Both the position numbers and the translations under genes were made by a program. 64,000 nt of DNA, from positions 1-64,000 of the forward strand of contig CAUEBO010000008.1 of NCBI GenBank assembly GCA_958454405.1. The letters are read 5' to 3'. Below the pieces are notes generated by a model. The model did no database searches. It worked only from the letters and a program-made list of their open reading frames with translations, and was not told the DNA's origin. The DNA is from an uncultured Eggerthellaceae bacterium (GTDB lineage: Bacteria; Actinomycetota; Coriobacteriia; Coriobacteriales; Eggerthellaceae). This document shows positions 34,576 through 41,988 of this stretch, piece by piece (the first letter of the stretch is position 1; each line of letters begins with the position of its first letter).

Positions 34576-35222
34576 AGACGTGCCCGATCTGCGGGGCCCG
34601 CGCGTTCGACGATGCCGACATGTGCTTCGGATGCCTGCATCGCTTCGATGCGGCGCCCCTTCCGACGGTGCCGGCCATCCTGCGCGCCGGGCACGGCCCC
34701 GGGCCCGCCTCCCTCGCGGACCCCTCCGCTTCCCGAAGCGGGCCTTCTCGATCCGCCGTCGACGCGTCGGGCGAGGCGCTTCAGGCGGCGCCTGCGCGCC
34801 GGGTGGTTCCGACAGCGGCCGTGGCAGGGCCGGCGTTCGCTGCACAGCCGGCCGCGCAGCGGGCTCGCGTGGAGCCCGCGCCCGGCTCGGACGGCTGGGA
34901 GGTCACCTTGGAGGTGCCGGGCTTCGCTTTGGCCGGAAGCGGGTGCTCGGAGGCGCGCGGGGACGCTGGTTCGCCGATGGAAGCCGAGTCGGGGCCGAAC
35001 GCGCCGTCTGGGGAGGGGCGCTGCGCGGCTCCGCCCGCATGCAGCGTCGTCGTGCGCATCGTCCCGCCCTCCGCTTTGCCGGAAGAGGGACGTCCGGGAC
35101 GCGGCGCGCCTGACGCGCGGACGCTGCGTGCCGGATGCGCCGGCGACGCCCGTGGGACCCATGCCCGCGCGAATTCGTCAGGCTGCGATGCGGGACGGGC
35201 CCTCGCCTCGGAAAGGGCGTAG
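34572..35222 (+). CDS. zinc-ribbon protein with low-complexity linker
   Basis: A 216-aa protein opening with a four-Cys zinc ribbon (MKTCPICGARAFDDADMCFG then CLHRF). A Pro/Ala-rich linker follows. A central stretch (GWEVTLEVPGFALAG, later CSVVVRIVPPSALPEE) is beta-like, and the C-terminus is low complexity. No signal peptide is present, so it is probably cytoplasmic. The start overlaps the DUF192 stop (ATGA). Function unknown. Confidence 0.7.
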   Translation: MKTCPICGARAFDDADMCFGCLHRFDAAPLPTVPAILRAGHGPGPASLADPSASRSGPSRSAVDASGEALQAAPARRVVPTAAVAGPAFAAQPAAQRARVEPAPGSDGWEVTLEVPGFALAGSGCSEARGDAGSPMEAESGPNAPSGEGRCAAPPACSVVVRIVPPSALPEEGRPGRGAPDARTLRAGCAGDARGTHARANSSGCDAGRALASERA

Positions 35223-35224
35223 CG

Positions 35225-35686
35225 ATGCCCGGTTCCGAAACCGTCGCGGCGTGCGCGCTGGCGGCCTGCGGCATCGCCATGGCGGTCGCCGTCGCATGCG
35301 ATCTGCGCGCCCGCATCATCCCCGTAGAAGCGTGCGCGGTGCTCGCGGTTGCAGGAGGGGCGTTCCAGGCGTGCGTCGCCGGCGCGGAGGGTCTGGCGGC
35401 GGGCGCGCTGCATGGAGGCGTCATCGTCGCCGGATGCTGCTTGGCCAACCGCATGGCCCGACGGGGCGAAGGCCACGATCCGGTCGGCTGGGGCGACATC
35501 CGCTGCATGGGCGCGCTTTCCCTTGCCAGCGGCTCGTTCGCGCCGCTGGGATTCGCCGTGTGCTACGGGGCCGCTGCGGCGACGGCGCTGGTGGGCCTGG
35601 CTTCGCGCAGGCTGTCGGTTCGCGACGGCATGCCCATGGCGCCGTTTTTGGCGCTGTGGCTCGCGTGCGCGGCGCTGTGCTGCTGA
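35225..35686 (+). CDS. tadV: prepilin peptidase (A24 family, TadV/CpaA-like)
   Basis: Membrane aspartic protease that would cleave the Flp and TadE-like leaders, 153 aa. The first catalytic Asp is in ACDLRARIIPVEA (near residue 26) and the second in the G-x-G-D-type motif VGWGDIRCMGALSL (near 90). About four to five helices are seen, without the N-terminal methylase domain of type IV prepilin peptidases. ATG 35225 lies 3 bases after the preceding stop. It closes the operon. Confidence 0.88.
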   Translation: MPGSETVAACALAACGIAMAVAVACDLRARIIPVEACAVLAVAGGAFQACVAGAEGLAAGALHGGVIVAGCCLANRMARRGEGHDPVGWGDIRCMGALSLASGSFAPLGFAVCYGAAAATALVGLASRRLSVRDGMPMAPFLALWLACAALCC

Positions 35687-35708
35687 GGGCCGCGCACGCG
35701 AGCCCTCT
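35685..35708. terminator. weak bidirectional hairpin between convergent operons
   Basis: GAGGGC (35685-35690) and GCCCTC (35702-35707) form a 6-bp stem around an 11-nt loop, followed by TCT. It lies between the end of the pilus operon and the end of the ABC exporter operon. Confidence 0.35.
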
Positions 35709-36938
35709 CTAGGCCCCGTTCATGCTCGCAGCGGCGTTGCCGCCGGCCTCCGACGAGCGCATGCGCACCCGGCCGGCCACGAGGGCCACGGCGAACAGGG
35801 CGGCGGCGAACAGCAACACGATGCCCATATCGCCCAGCACCGGGGCGACGGACGCGAGCGTCATGTCCGTCAAGTGCACGCCCTTGCTCACGGCGTCGGT
35901 GTACCAGGACGTGGGTATGAACCGGGAAACCATCTGGATCTCGGGCCCCATGAGCTCGATGCTGATCCACGCGCCGCCCAGAAACGACATCACCATGCCG
36001 GAGATGTTGCCCACGGCGTTCGCCATCATCTCGCTCGCGCCCAGCTGTCCCAGCAGAAAGCCGATGGTGAGCGGCACGAGCGCGAACACGAACGCGCAGG
36101 CCAGCGTCAGCGCGATGGCCGCCGGGGGAACGCCCGCAAGCGACGAGCCGAACGCGGCCAGGCCGATGCCGCACGTGATCGCCCACACGAGCGCCGTGAC
36201 CAGCAGGCTGGCCGCGGCCTTCTGCATTCCCAGCCGCAGGCTGCTCATCGGCGAGATGAGGTTGCGGCGGTACAGATCGGTGCGGTTGAACGCGCTCATG
36301 AGCAGCCCCACGCACACGACCACGGCGGCCGTCATGGTGTAGGTGCCCCACTGCAGGTAGAAGGCGAACTGGTCGGCCGGCGCGGCCCCGTTCGGCGTCT
36401 GGACCGTCTCCACCTCGGCCGATGCGGCAGCGGCCTCGTCGGCGCGCGCCAGCACGGAGGCCACGGCCGCATCGGGCTCGAGCGCGGCCGCAGCGCGCAC
36501 GAGGCCCAAATACTGGTTCACCTGCTCGTCCACCAGGGTGCCGGCCATGGTGCCGTAGCTGAACGCCGACTCCAGCACCGGTTCCGCGCTTCCCGTGCGC
36601 GCGGCGTCCATGAAGTCGTCGCCGTAGCCCTCCGGCACGATCAGCAGGTAGCGTGCCTGGCCGGTGGCCACGGCGTCCTGCAGGGCGAAGGGATCGTCGG
36701 CCACTTCGACGCTCTCCCCCTGTTGGCTCAAGAAGGCCGTCAGGCTCTCGGAGAGCGGGCTGCCGTCGCGGTCGATGACGGCGAAGGGCGCCTTCGACGC
36801 GGTGTACTCGGTGCCACCTGCGCCCACATTGATGCTGCTGGTGATGAACACGCCCATGAGGCTGAGGAACCCGACGTACACCAGCAGGTACACGGGGTGG
36901 TTCATGACGATGCGCAGGGCGGCTTTAAAGGCTTGCAT
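35709..36938 (-). CDS. ABC-2 transporter permease (second)
   Basis: A 409-aa YhgE/ABC-2 type permease. One N-terminal helix (VYLLVYVGFLSLMGVFITSS) is followed by a roughly 180-residue external domain and six helices (for example GTYTMTAAVVVCVGLLMSAF). The signature external start FAVIDRDGSPLSESLTAFL is typical of DrrB/YhgE relatives. The start overlaps the upstream permease gene by 14 bases. Confidence 0.87.
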   Translation of the reverse strand: MQAFKAALRIVMNHPVYLLVYVGFLSLMGVFITSSINVGAGGTEYTASKAPFAVIDRDGSPLSESLTAFLSQQGESVEVADDPFALQDAVATGQARYLLIVPEGYGDDFMDAARTGSAEPVLESAFSYGTMAGTLVDEQVNQYLGLVRAAAALEPDAAVASVLARADEAAAASAEVETVQTPNGAAPADQFAFYLQWGTYTMTAAVVVCVGLLMSAFNRTDLYRRNLISPMSSLRLGMQKAAASLLVTALVWAITCGIGLAAFGSSLAGVPPAAIALTLACAFVFALVPLTIGFLLGQLGASEMMANAVGNISGMVMSFLGGAWISIELMGPEIQMVSRFIPTSWYTDAVSKGVHLTDMTLASVAPVLGDMGIVLLFAAALFAVALVAGRVRMRSSEAGGNAAASMNGA

Positions 36939-38103
36939 AGCGCTGCCTCCTTACGAACAGGGCGGACACGGCGAACAGCACGGCGGCCATTGCCAAGAGG
37001 ATGCCGGCTTTCTCGGCGAAGGGCACGAGCGAGTCGTAGTAGTACAGGCTGTAGAACAGGTCCGTGACCACCTTCGCGGGGTTCACGGAGGCGAGCAGCG
37101 GATAGTTCCTCGTGATGCTGTCAGCCAGCTCCATGCACGGCTCGCCGTACAGGCCCGCGAACAGCGAGAGGAAGCAGGTGAGCGCGGTGAGCAGGCCGGT
37201 TTTCACGCCCATGCCGACTTTCGGCAGCGAGCCCAGCAGGGTGCCGAGTGCGGTGGACAGCAGCGCCGCCACGGCCAGGGCCGCCACGCAGAGGCCTTCG
37301 CGTCCCGAGAAGTCGATGCCCACGCCGAAGCGCATGTACAGAAACGCCACGACAAGGCAGAAAAACGAGATCAGCCAGCTGGCCGCCAACGTCGCCGCGA
37401 GCGTCTTGCCGCGGCTCGTGGCACCCAGGGCGCGCCGCGCGCCCAGCGGCGAGAGATTCGGCTGCGCCTCGCAGATGGCCAGCATGCCCACCTGGCCGCA
37501 GAACAGCGCGGCCATGCCCAGCAGCGCGTAGTAGTAGCGCACCGACTGCACGGGCTCGGCATGCGTGAGCGAAACCTGCACGGTGGCGTCGCCGTGCGCG
37601 AGCGCGTCCTCGATGCGGTCGGGGTCGGCGAGCGCCATCGGGTTGTCCTCGGCTATGCCGGCGACAAGGTCGGCATCGCGCACGTAGGTGTTCACGACGG
37701 TGTTCAGGATGGTGCGCCCGATCTGTTCCACCCCCAGCCCGCCGGAGTCGGGAGTCACGAAGAGCAGGGGGTCGCCGTTATCGTCGACCGAGAGGACGCC
37801 CTGCACCTCGCCTGAGGAGAGCGCGCCGCGCGCCTCGTCGGCGGTCGCGAACGCGCGCACGTCGAGCAGTTGGTCGTCTCCAGGCTCTCCCAGCTCGTCC
37901 ACGACGTCGGCGAAGGCTGAATCCTCGAAGGCGGCATCGGCCACCACTGCCGTGGGAACCGGGTCGAACGCCGTGGCGCTGTCGAGGTTCGAGAACATGA
38001 ACATGAACATGGTGGACAGGATGATGGGGAAGGCGAGCGACCACACGAACAGCTCCCGCTTGCGCGTGAGCACCATGAGCGCCCCCTTGAACACGTTCCA
38101 CAT
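36925..38103 (-). CDS. ABC-2 transporter permease (first)
   Basis: A 392-aa permease of the same fold as its neighbour, starting MWNVFKGALMVLTRKRELFV. It has an external domain (to about residue 190) followed by six helices. The two permeases probably form a heterodimer with the upstream ATPase. A paired palindrome element separates this gene from the ATPase gene. Confidence 0.87.
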   Translation of the reverse strand: MWNVFKGALMVLTRKRELFVWSLAFPIILSTMFMFMFSNLDSATAFDPVPTAVVADAAFEDSAFADVVDELGEPGDDQLLDVRAFATADEARGALSSGEVQGVLSVDDNGDPLLFVTPDSGGLGVEQIGRTILNTVVNTYVRDADLVAGIAEDNPMALADPDRIEDALAHGDATVQVSLTHAEPVQSVRYYYALLGMAALFCGQVGMLAICEAQPNLSPLGARRALGATSRGKTLAATLAASWLISFFCLVVAFLYMRFGVGIDFSGREGLCVAALAVAALLSTALGTLLGSLPKVGMGVKTGLLTALTCFLSLFAGLYGEPCMELADSITRNYPLLASVNPAKVVTDLFYSLYYYDSLVPFAEKAGILLAMAAVLFAVSALFVRRQRYASL

Positions 38104-38183
38104 AAAAAAGCTCCTTAATCGGTGCGCGTACCTGTTTGGCGAAGTCGTCGAGGCTGCATCAAGAGCGCCGGTTCTCCGTTCCC

Positions 38184-38263
38184 GTAGGGCAAGGGCTCTG
38201 CCCTTGCCGCTCGGCAGGCAGCGTTTCCGCAGGTCGTCGGCAAGGGCAGAGCCCTTGCCCTAC
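38184..38263. repeat. paired palindromic element (BIME-like)
   Basis: Two 25-bp segments (38184-38208 and 38239-38263) are exact inverted copies. Each contains a self-complementary 21-bp core (GGCAAGGGC, 3-nt loop, GCCCTTGCC) bounded by GTAG/CTAC. The 30-bp spacer also holds CTCGGCAG, with its complement CTGCCGAG at 38271-38278. It lies between the ATPase and first permease genes of one operon, so it may shape mRNA stability. Confidence 0.8.
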
Positions 38264-38313
38264 AGAGCGGCTGCCGAGAGAGCACGTCGCGGCGACTCTT
38301 GGCACAGCCCCTC

Positions 38314-39252
38314 CTAATCGCGCAGCTCTTTGCCGGTGATCTCCAGGAACACGTCGTTCAACGTGGGCGGCTCGGCGTAGATGCGCCCGGTGGCCACGCC
38401 GCGCGCGGCCAGCACGCCTAGCACGTCGGCCACGTTGTGCTGCCCGTTGCCGCAGGCCGCCTCTAAAACGGCGCCGTCGAACGTCGCCCCCGCCACGCAG
38501 GGCAGCGCGCGCAGCGCCTCCAGCACGGCGTTGTCGGCCGCGTCAACCTCGATGCGGATGCGCTCGCCCGTGCCGATCATGGCCTTCAGCTCGTCGTTCG
38601 TGCCGGTGGCCAGCGCGCGGCCCTGGTCCATGATCATGATGCGCGTGCATATCTCCTCCACTTCCTCCATGTAGTGGCTCGTGTACACGATGGTGGAGCC
38701 CTGCGCATTCAGGCGCAGGATGCCCTCAAGGATGGCATTGCGGCTCTGCGGGTCCACGGCCACGGTGGGCTCGTCGAAGAAGACGAGCTCGGGCTTGTGC
38801 GCGATGCCGCATGCGATGTTCAGACGGCGCAGCAGGCCGCCCGACAGCTTCCGCGGGCGGTACTTCACGTACTCCTCGAGTCCCACGAAGGCCACGGCCT
38901 CGTCGACGAGCGCGGCGCGGCGGCTCTTGTCCCGCACGTACAGCGCGCAGAAGTAATCGATGTTCTGCTGCACCGTCAGCTCCTCGAACACGGCCACGTT
39001 CTGCGGCACGATGCCGATGCGCCGCTTCAGGTCGTAGCGCGCGGGGGTCATGGGTTCGCCGAACAGGCTGATGGAGCCCTTGTCGTACGTGAGCAGCTGC
39101 AGCATGCAGTTGATGGCGGTGGTCTTGCCCGAGCCGTTCGGCCCCAAAAGCCCGAACACCTCGCCCGGCGCGATATGCAGGTTGAAATGGTCGAGCGCTA
39201 TCACGTCGCCGTAGCGCTTCACCAGGTTGTCGACGGCGATGATGTCTTCCAT
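38314..39252 (-). CDS. ABC transporter ATP-binding protein (DrrA-like)
   Basis: A 312-aa ATPase of a drug- or lipid-type exporter. Walker A is GPNGSGKTT near 36-44, signature LSGGLLRRLNIACGIAH, Walker B LVFFDEPTVAVDPQSRN and switch YTSHYMEEVEEIC. The C-terminal extension with EPPTLNDVFLEITGKELRD is typical of DrrA-type subunits. ATG 39252 has GAGAGGAAC upstream. It heads a three-gene operon with two permeases and diverges from a two-component system that is likely its regulator. Confidence 0.92.
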   Translation of the reverse strand: MEDIIAVDNLVKRYGDVIALDHFNLHIAPGEVFGLLGPNGSGKTTAINCMLQLLTYDKGSISLFGEPMTPARYDLKRRIGIVPQNVAVFEELTVQQNIDYFCALYVRDKSRRAALVDEAVAFVGLEEYVKYRPRKLSGGLLRRLNIACGIAHKPELVFFDEPTVAVDPQSRNAILEGILRLNAQGSTIVYTSHYMEEVEEICTRIMIMDQGRALATGTNDELKAMIGTGERIRIEVDAADNAVLEALRALPCVAGATFDGAVLEAACGNGQHNVADVLGVLAARGVATGRIYAEPPTLNDVFLEITGKELRD

Positions 39253-39403
39253 GTGCGTTCCTCTCTCGAAACGGTCCGCGAAACGAAGCGGGCGGGTCAG
39301 CCGACGGGCGGTCGCAGGGGGCCGGTGCCGGATGCTCGTTCCATGTTCCCGCATCGTCGGGCCCGCCGCCAGTGAGCGGCGTCATCGATCGGCCCGTACG
39401 GGA

Positions 39404-39415
39404 TGACAAATGTCA
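39404..39415. promoter_or_regulatory. candidate operator TGACA-AA-TGTCA
   Basis: A perfect 12-bp palindrome about 150 bases upstream of the ABC exporter start. It fits the short inverted repeats bound by NarL/DesR-type response regulators, one of which is encoded nearby. Direct binding is inference. Confidence 0.4.
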
Positions 39416-39439
39416 CGACTTCGCGAAGCGCCTCAGAGT

Positions 39440-39469
39440 GTCCCGAATGGAGCCGCTCCCCTTCGGGAC
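39440..39469 (+). terminator. strong isolated hairpin
   Basis: Outer arms GTCCCGAA and TTCGGGAC enclose inner arms GGAGC and GCTCC, a nearly complete 30-nt stem-loop, followed by GTTTCGG. No plus-strand gene lies just upstream, so it may end an unannotated short RNA. Confidence 0.35.
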
Positions 39470-39645
39470 GTTTCGGTCGTGCCGGGGATGCGCGCTTCCG
39501 TGTACATTCCAAGGACGTTTCGCTCGGCATGCGAATCGGCGCAGAGGGGCGGTTCGCGCCCGCGAAGCGCCACGATGGCCTGCCGACGTTCCGCTCCGCC
39601 TTCTCACGGGAGGCTGCCCGAAGGCCGCGAGCGTTGAAAGTTCTG

Positions 39646-39817
39646 GTTCGCGGCGGTTTCCGGCGTTAGTTGATCATCGGCACGCAAGCGGTTTTGATGT
39701 CGCCGGAAGGGGAGGGGCTGTGATCAGGCTCTTCGTGATGGCTCGCGGAAACGGGGCGTCGAAGGAGCGCCATGGTGCCTTTGAACTGATCAACTAACGC
39801 CGGAAACTGCCACGAAC
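39646..39817. repeat. MITE-like element with terminal inverted repeats
   Basis: Left and right termini (24-bp cores 39653-39676 and 39787-39810, one mismatch, extending outward to about 31 bp with two mismatches) are inverted copies containing CCGGCGTTAGTTGATCA. The interior of about 110 bp has no gene. The size and terminal repeats suit a miniature inverted-repeat element; I see no clear target-site duplication. Confidence 0.65.
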
Positions 39818-39936
39818 TCCGGTTTTCCGCGCGCGGCCGCCGTCAACGGGTTCGCCATGCTCGGCGAGAGGTTTCATCGAACGCCGCCGGATCGTCCATG
39901 TTCGGAAGCGTTCGTTGAGGGAAAGGCCCCCGCCCT

Positions 39937-39981
39937 GAACTGCCTCCCATTTCCTGTTGTCCAAGAAATGGGAGGCAGTTC
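39937..39981. repeat. 17-bp perfect inverted repeat upstream of histidine kinase
   Basis: GAACTGCCTCCCATTTC (39937-39953) and its exact complement (39965-39981) surround an 11-nt loop. No T-run follows on either strand. It is 140 bases upstream of the kinase start and could be a leader structure. Confidence 0.7.
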
Positions 39982-40120
39982 ATTACAGGAAGGGGCGTTC
40001 CTCTTGTCCCGAAAAGGGACCGTCCCTTTCAGGGCATTTTGGCCGCTGCCGGGCAGAAGGCGCAGGGAGCCGGTTCGATTTCCGAAGCTGCGCCGGCGCG
40101 CGACCTGTTACCATGGCTCC

Positions 40121-41233
40121 ATGGAACGAGTCGTCGACAAAGCCATCGTGCTCGTCTGCTGCCTGGCGGGCCTTGCCGTCGTGCCGTGGGAGCACCTGCT
40201 GCTCGTGGCCCTGCTCGTGTCCGTGGTGGCCGCCGCGGCTGCCGAGGTGCTGCCGGGGCGCTGGGCGGCGCTGCCTCCCTTGGCGCTCGCCCTCGCCGCG
40301 CTCGCGCTGCCGTCCTTCGCGCTGTTTCTGCCCCTTGCGGTGTACGACCTCGCACGCGACGACCATCCCGCCGTGCGCGCATGCTGGGCGCTGCCGGCGC
40401 TGGCAGCGGCCGTGCGCCTGCCGCTTCCCGCCACGTTCGTGCTGCTGCTGGGCTGCTCGCTGGCGTTCCTGCTGTCGTACCGCACGCACCGCTCCCAAAC
40501 CGAGCAGGCCGCCTACCGCCGCCTGCGCGACAGCGTGCAGGAGACGTCGCTCGCGCTGGAGGAGAAGAACCGCGGGCTGCGCGAGAAGCAGGACCTCGAG
40601 GTGAAGCTGGCCACGCTGGCCGAGCGCGGCCGCATCGCGCGCGAGATCCACGACAACGTGGGGCACCTGCTCACGCGCTCCATCATGCAAGTGGAGGCGC
40701 TGCAGGTGGTCCATCGCGAAGACGAGCAGGTGCGTTGCGAGCTGGCGCAGGTGGGGGGCACGCTGCACGAGGCCATGAGCACGGTACGCGCCAGCGTGCA
40801 CGACCTGCACGACGACGCGTTCGACTTGGAGACGCAGCTCCGGGAGGCGGCGGCAGCCTGCACGACGCTCGCCGTGGACATCGACTACCGCGCCGACGAC
40901 GTGCCGGCAGACGTGGGCTACTGCTTCATCGCCATCGTGCGCGAGGCGCTGTCGAACGCCGCCAAGCATTCGGACGCCGGCCGCGTGACCGTGTCGGTGG
41001 CCGCCTATCCGGCGTTCTATCGTTTGATCGTGCACGACAACGGAACGGTGCCGCCGCCTGCGGCCGTGTTCGACCGGCAGGTCCCCGAGGCGCCGTCCGC
41101 AGCCGCCGCCGGGCGCGGCATCGGACTCGCCACGATGGCCGACCGCGCCCGCGCGCTGGACGGCATGCTCCGCGTCGATTACGACCAGGGATTCAAGGTG
41201 TTCGTCACCGTACCGAAGGAGGACCTCGCATGA
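40121..41233 (+). CDS. sensor histidine kinase (DesK/NarX-type, HisKA_3)
   Basis: A 370-aa membrane kinase. Four or five helices fill residues 8-130 with little external loop, so it probably senses events within the membrane. The dimerisation/phosphoacceptor helix is AERGRIAREIHDNVGHLLTR with His near 176. The N box is IVREALSNAAKHSDAGRV and the G box GRGIGLATMADRARALDG. ATG 40121 is the only in-frame start near the first helix; its RBS is poor. The stop overlaps the regulator start. Confidence 0.92.
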   Translation: MERVVDKAIVLVCCLAGLAVVPWEHLLLVALLVSVVAAAAAEVLPGRWAALPPLALALAALALPSFALFLPLAVYDLARDDHPAVRACWALPALAAAVRLPLPATFVLLLGCSLAFLLSYRTHRSQTEQAAYRRLRDSVQETSLALEEKNRGLREKQDLEVKLATLAERGRIAREIHDNVGHLLTRSIMQVEALQVVHREDEQVRCELAQVGGTLHEAMSTVRASVHDLHDDAFDLETQLREAAAACTTLAVDIDYRADDVPADVGYCFIAIVREALSNAAKHSDAGRVTVSVAAYPAFYRLIVHDNGTVPPPAAVFDRQVPEAPSAAAAGRGIGLATMADRARALDGMLRVDYDQGFKVFVTVPKEDLA

Positions 41234-41988
41234 GCGATGCGCCAACCTGCTCCATCCGCGCGTGCATCGTGGACGACGATCCGTTCGTCACCACGTCGCT
41301 CGCCACCATACTGGGCGCCGAGCACGACGTGACGGTGGCGGGCGAGGGACGCGACGGCGACCAGGCCGTGGAGCTGTACGAGCGCGAGCGGCCCGACGTG
41401 CTGCTCATGGACATCCAGATGCCGGGCACGGACGGCCTGGCGGCGGCCGAGCGCATCCTGGCCGCGCATCCGGACGCGCGCATCGTGTTCCTCACCACGT
41501 TCTCCGACGACGAGTACATCGTGCGCGCGCTGCGCCTGGGGGCGAAGGGCTACCTCATCAAGCAGGAGGTGGCTACGATCGCTCCCGCGCTGCGCACGGT
41601 CATGGCCGGCCAGAGCGTGCTGGGCGGCGAGGTGCTCGACCGCGTGGACGCCCTCATGCGCCATCCGCTGCCCGCGTCGGCCGCGCCCGCCCCGTTGGGA
41701 AGCGCGGAGCGGGCACGGCCGGGCTCGGCGTTCGACGGCCTGTCCGAGCGCGAGCGCGCCATCGTGGAGCAGGTGGCCGAGGGCCTGGACAACAAGGAGA
41801 TAGCCGCAGCCCTCTACATCAGCGAGGGCACCGTGCGCAACCACATCAGCGCCATTCTGCAGAAGCTCGCGCTGAAGAACCGCACCCAGCTGGCCGTCGC
41901 GTACTATCGCGCGGCCGGCCCGCAAGCCGATCCTTCGCCGTCGTCGCCGCGGGCCGCGCGCTCTGCCAGCGATATCAGCTCCTGCTGA
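41230..41988 (+). CDS. NarL/LuxR-family response regulator
   Basis: A 252-aa partner of the adjacent kinase. The receiver has the acidic pocket CIVDDDP and phosphorylated Asp in LLMDIQMPG near 60, with Lys in GAKGYLIKQE. The LuxR HTH is LSERERAIVEQVAEGLDNKE and SEGTVRNHISAILQKLALKN. It starts at an ATGA overlap with the kinase. Its last 85 bases overlap the 3' end of a convergent LuxR gene, so the tail after the HTH (about 28 residues, low complexity) is encoded antisense to the HTH tail of the other protein. Confidence 0.93.
   Translation: MSDAPTCSIRACIVDDDPFVTTSLATILGAEHDVTVAGEGRDGDQAVELYERERPDVLLMDIQMPGTDGLAAAERILAAHPDARIVFLTTFSDDEYIVRALRLGAKGYLIKQEVATIAPALRTVMAGQSVLGGEVLDRVDALMRHPLPASAAPAPLGSAERARPGSAFDGLSERERAIVEQVAEGLDNKEIAAALYISEGTVRNHISAILQKLALKNRTQLAVAYYRAAGPQADPSPSSPRAARSASDISSC

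Larger units (their letters stand above)
39253..40120. promoter_or_regulatory. 868-bp divergent region, repeat-rich, no gene
   Basis: No reading frame here has family features. In order it holds a TGACA-AA-TGTCA palindrome (39404-39415), a strong hairpin (39440-39469), a 158-bp inverted-repeat-bounded element (39653-39810), a 17-bp perfect hairpin (39937-39981) and a small GTCCC/GGGAC hairpin near 40007-40021. Promoters for the ABC operon and the histidine kinase must lie here; I cannot place them with confidence. Confidence 0.45.

Noticed and set aside
39372..39797. Open frame of 141 codons upstream of the histidine kinase
   Set aside because: It runs through a hairpin and into the inverted-repeat element, has no RBS and no family features.
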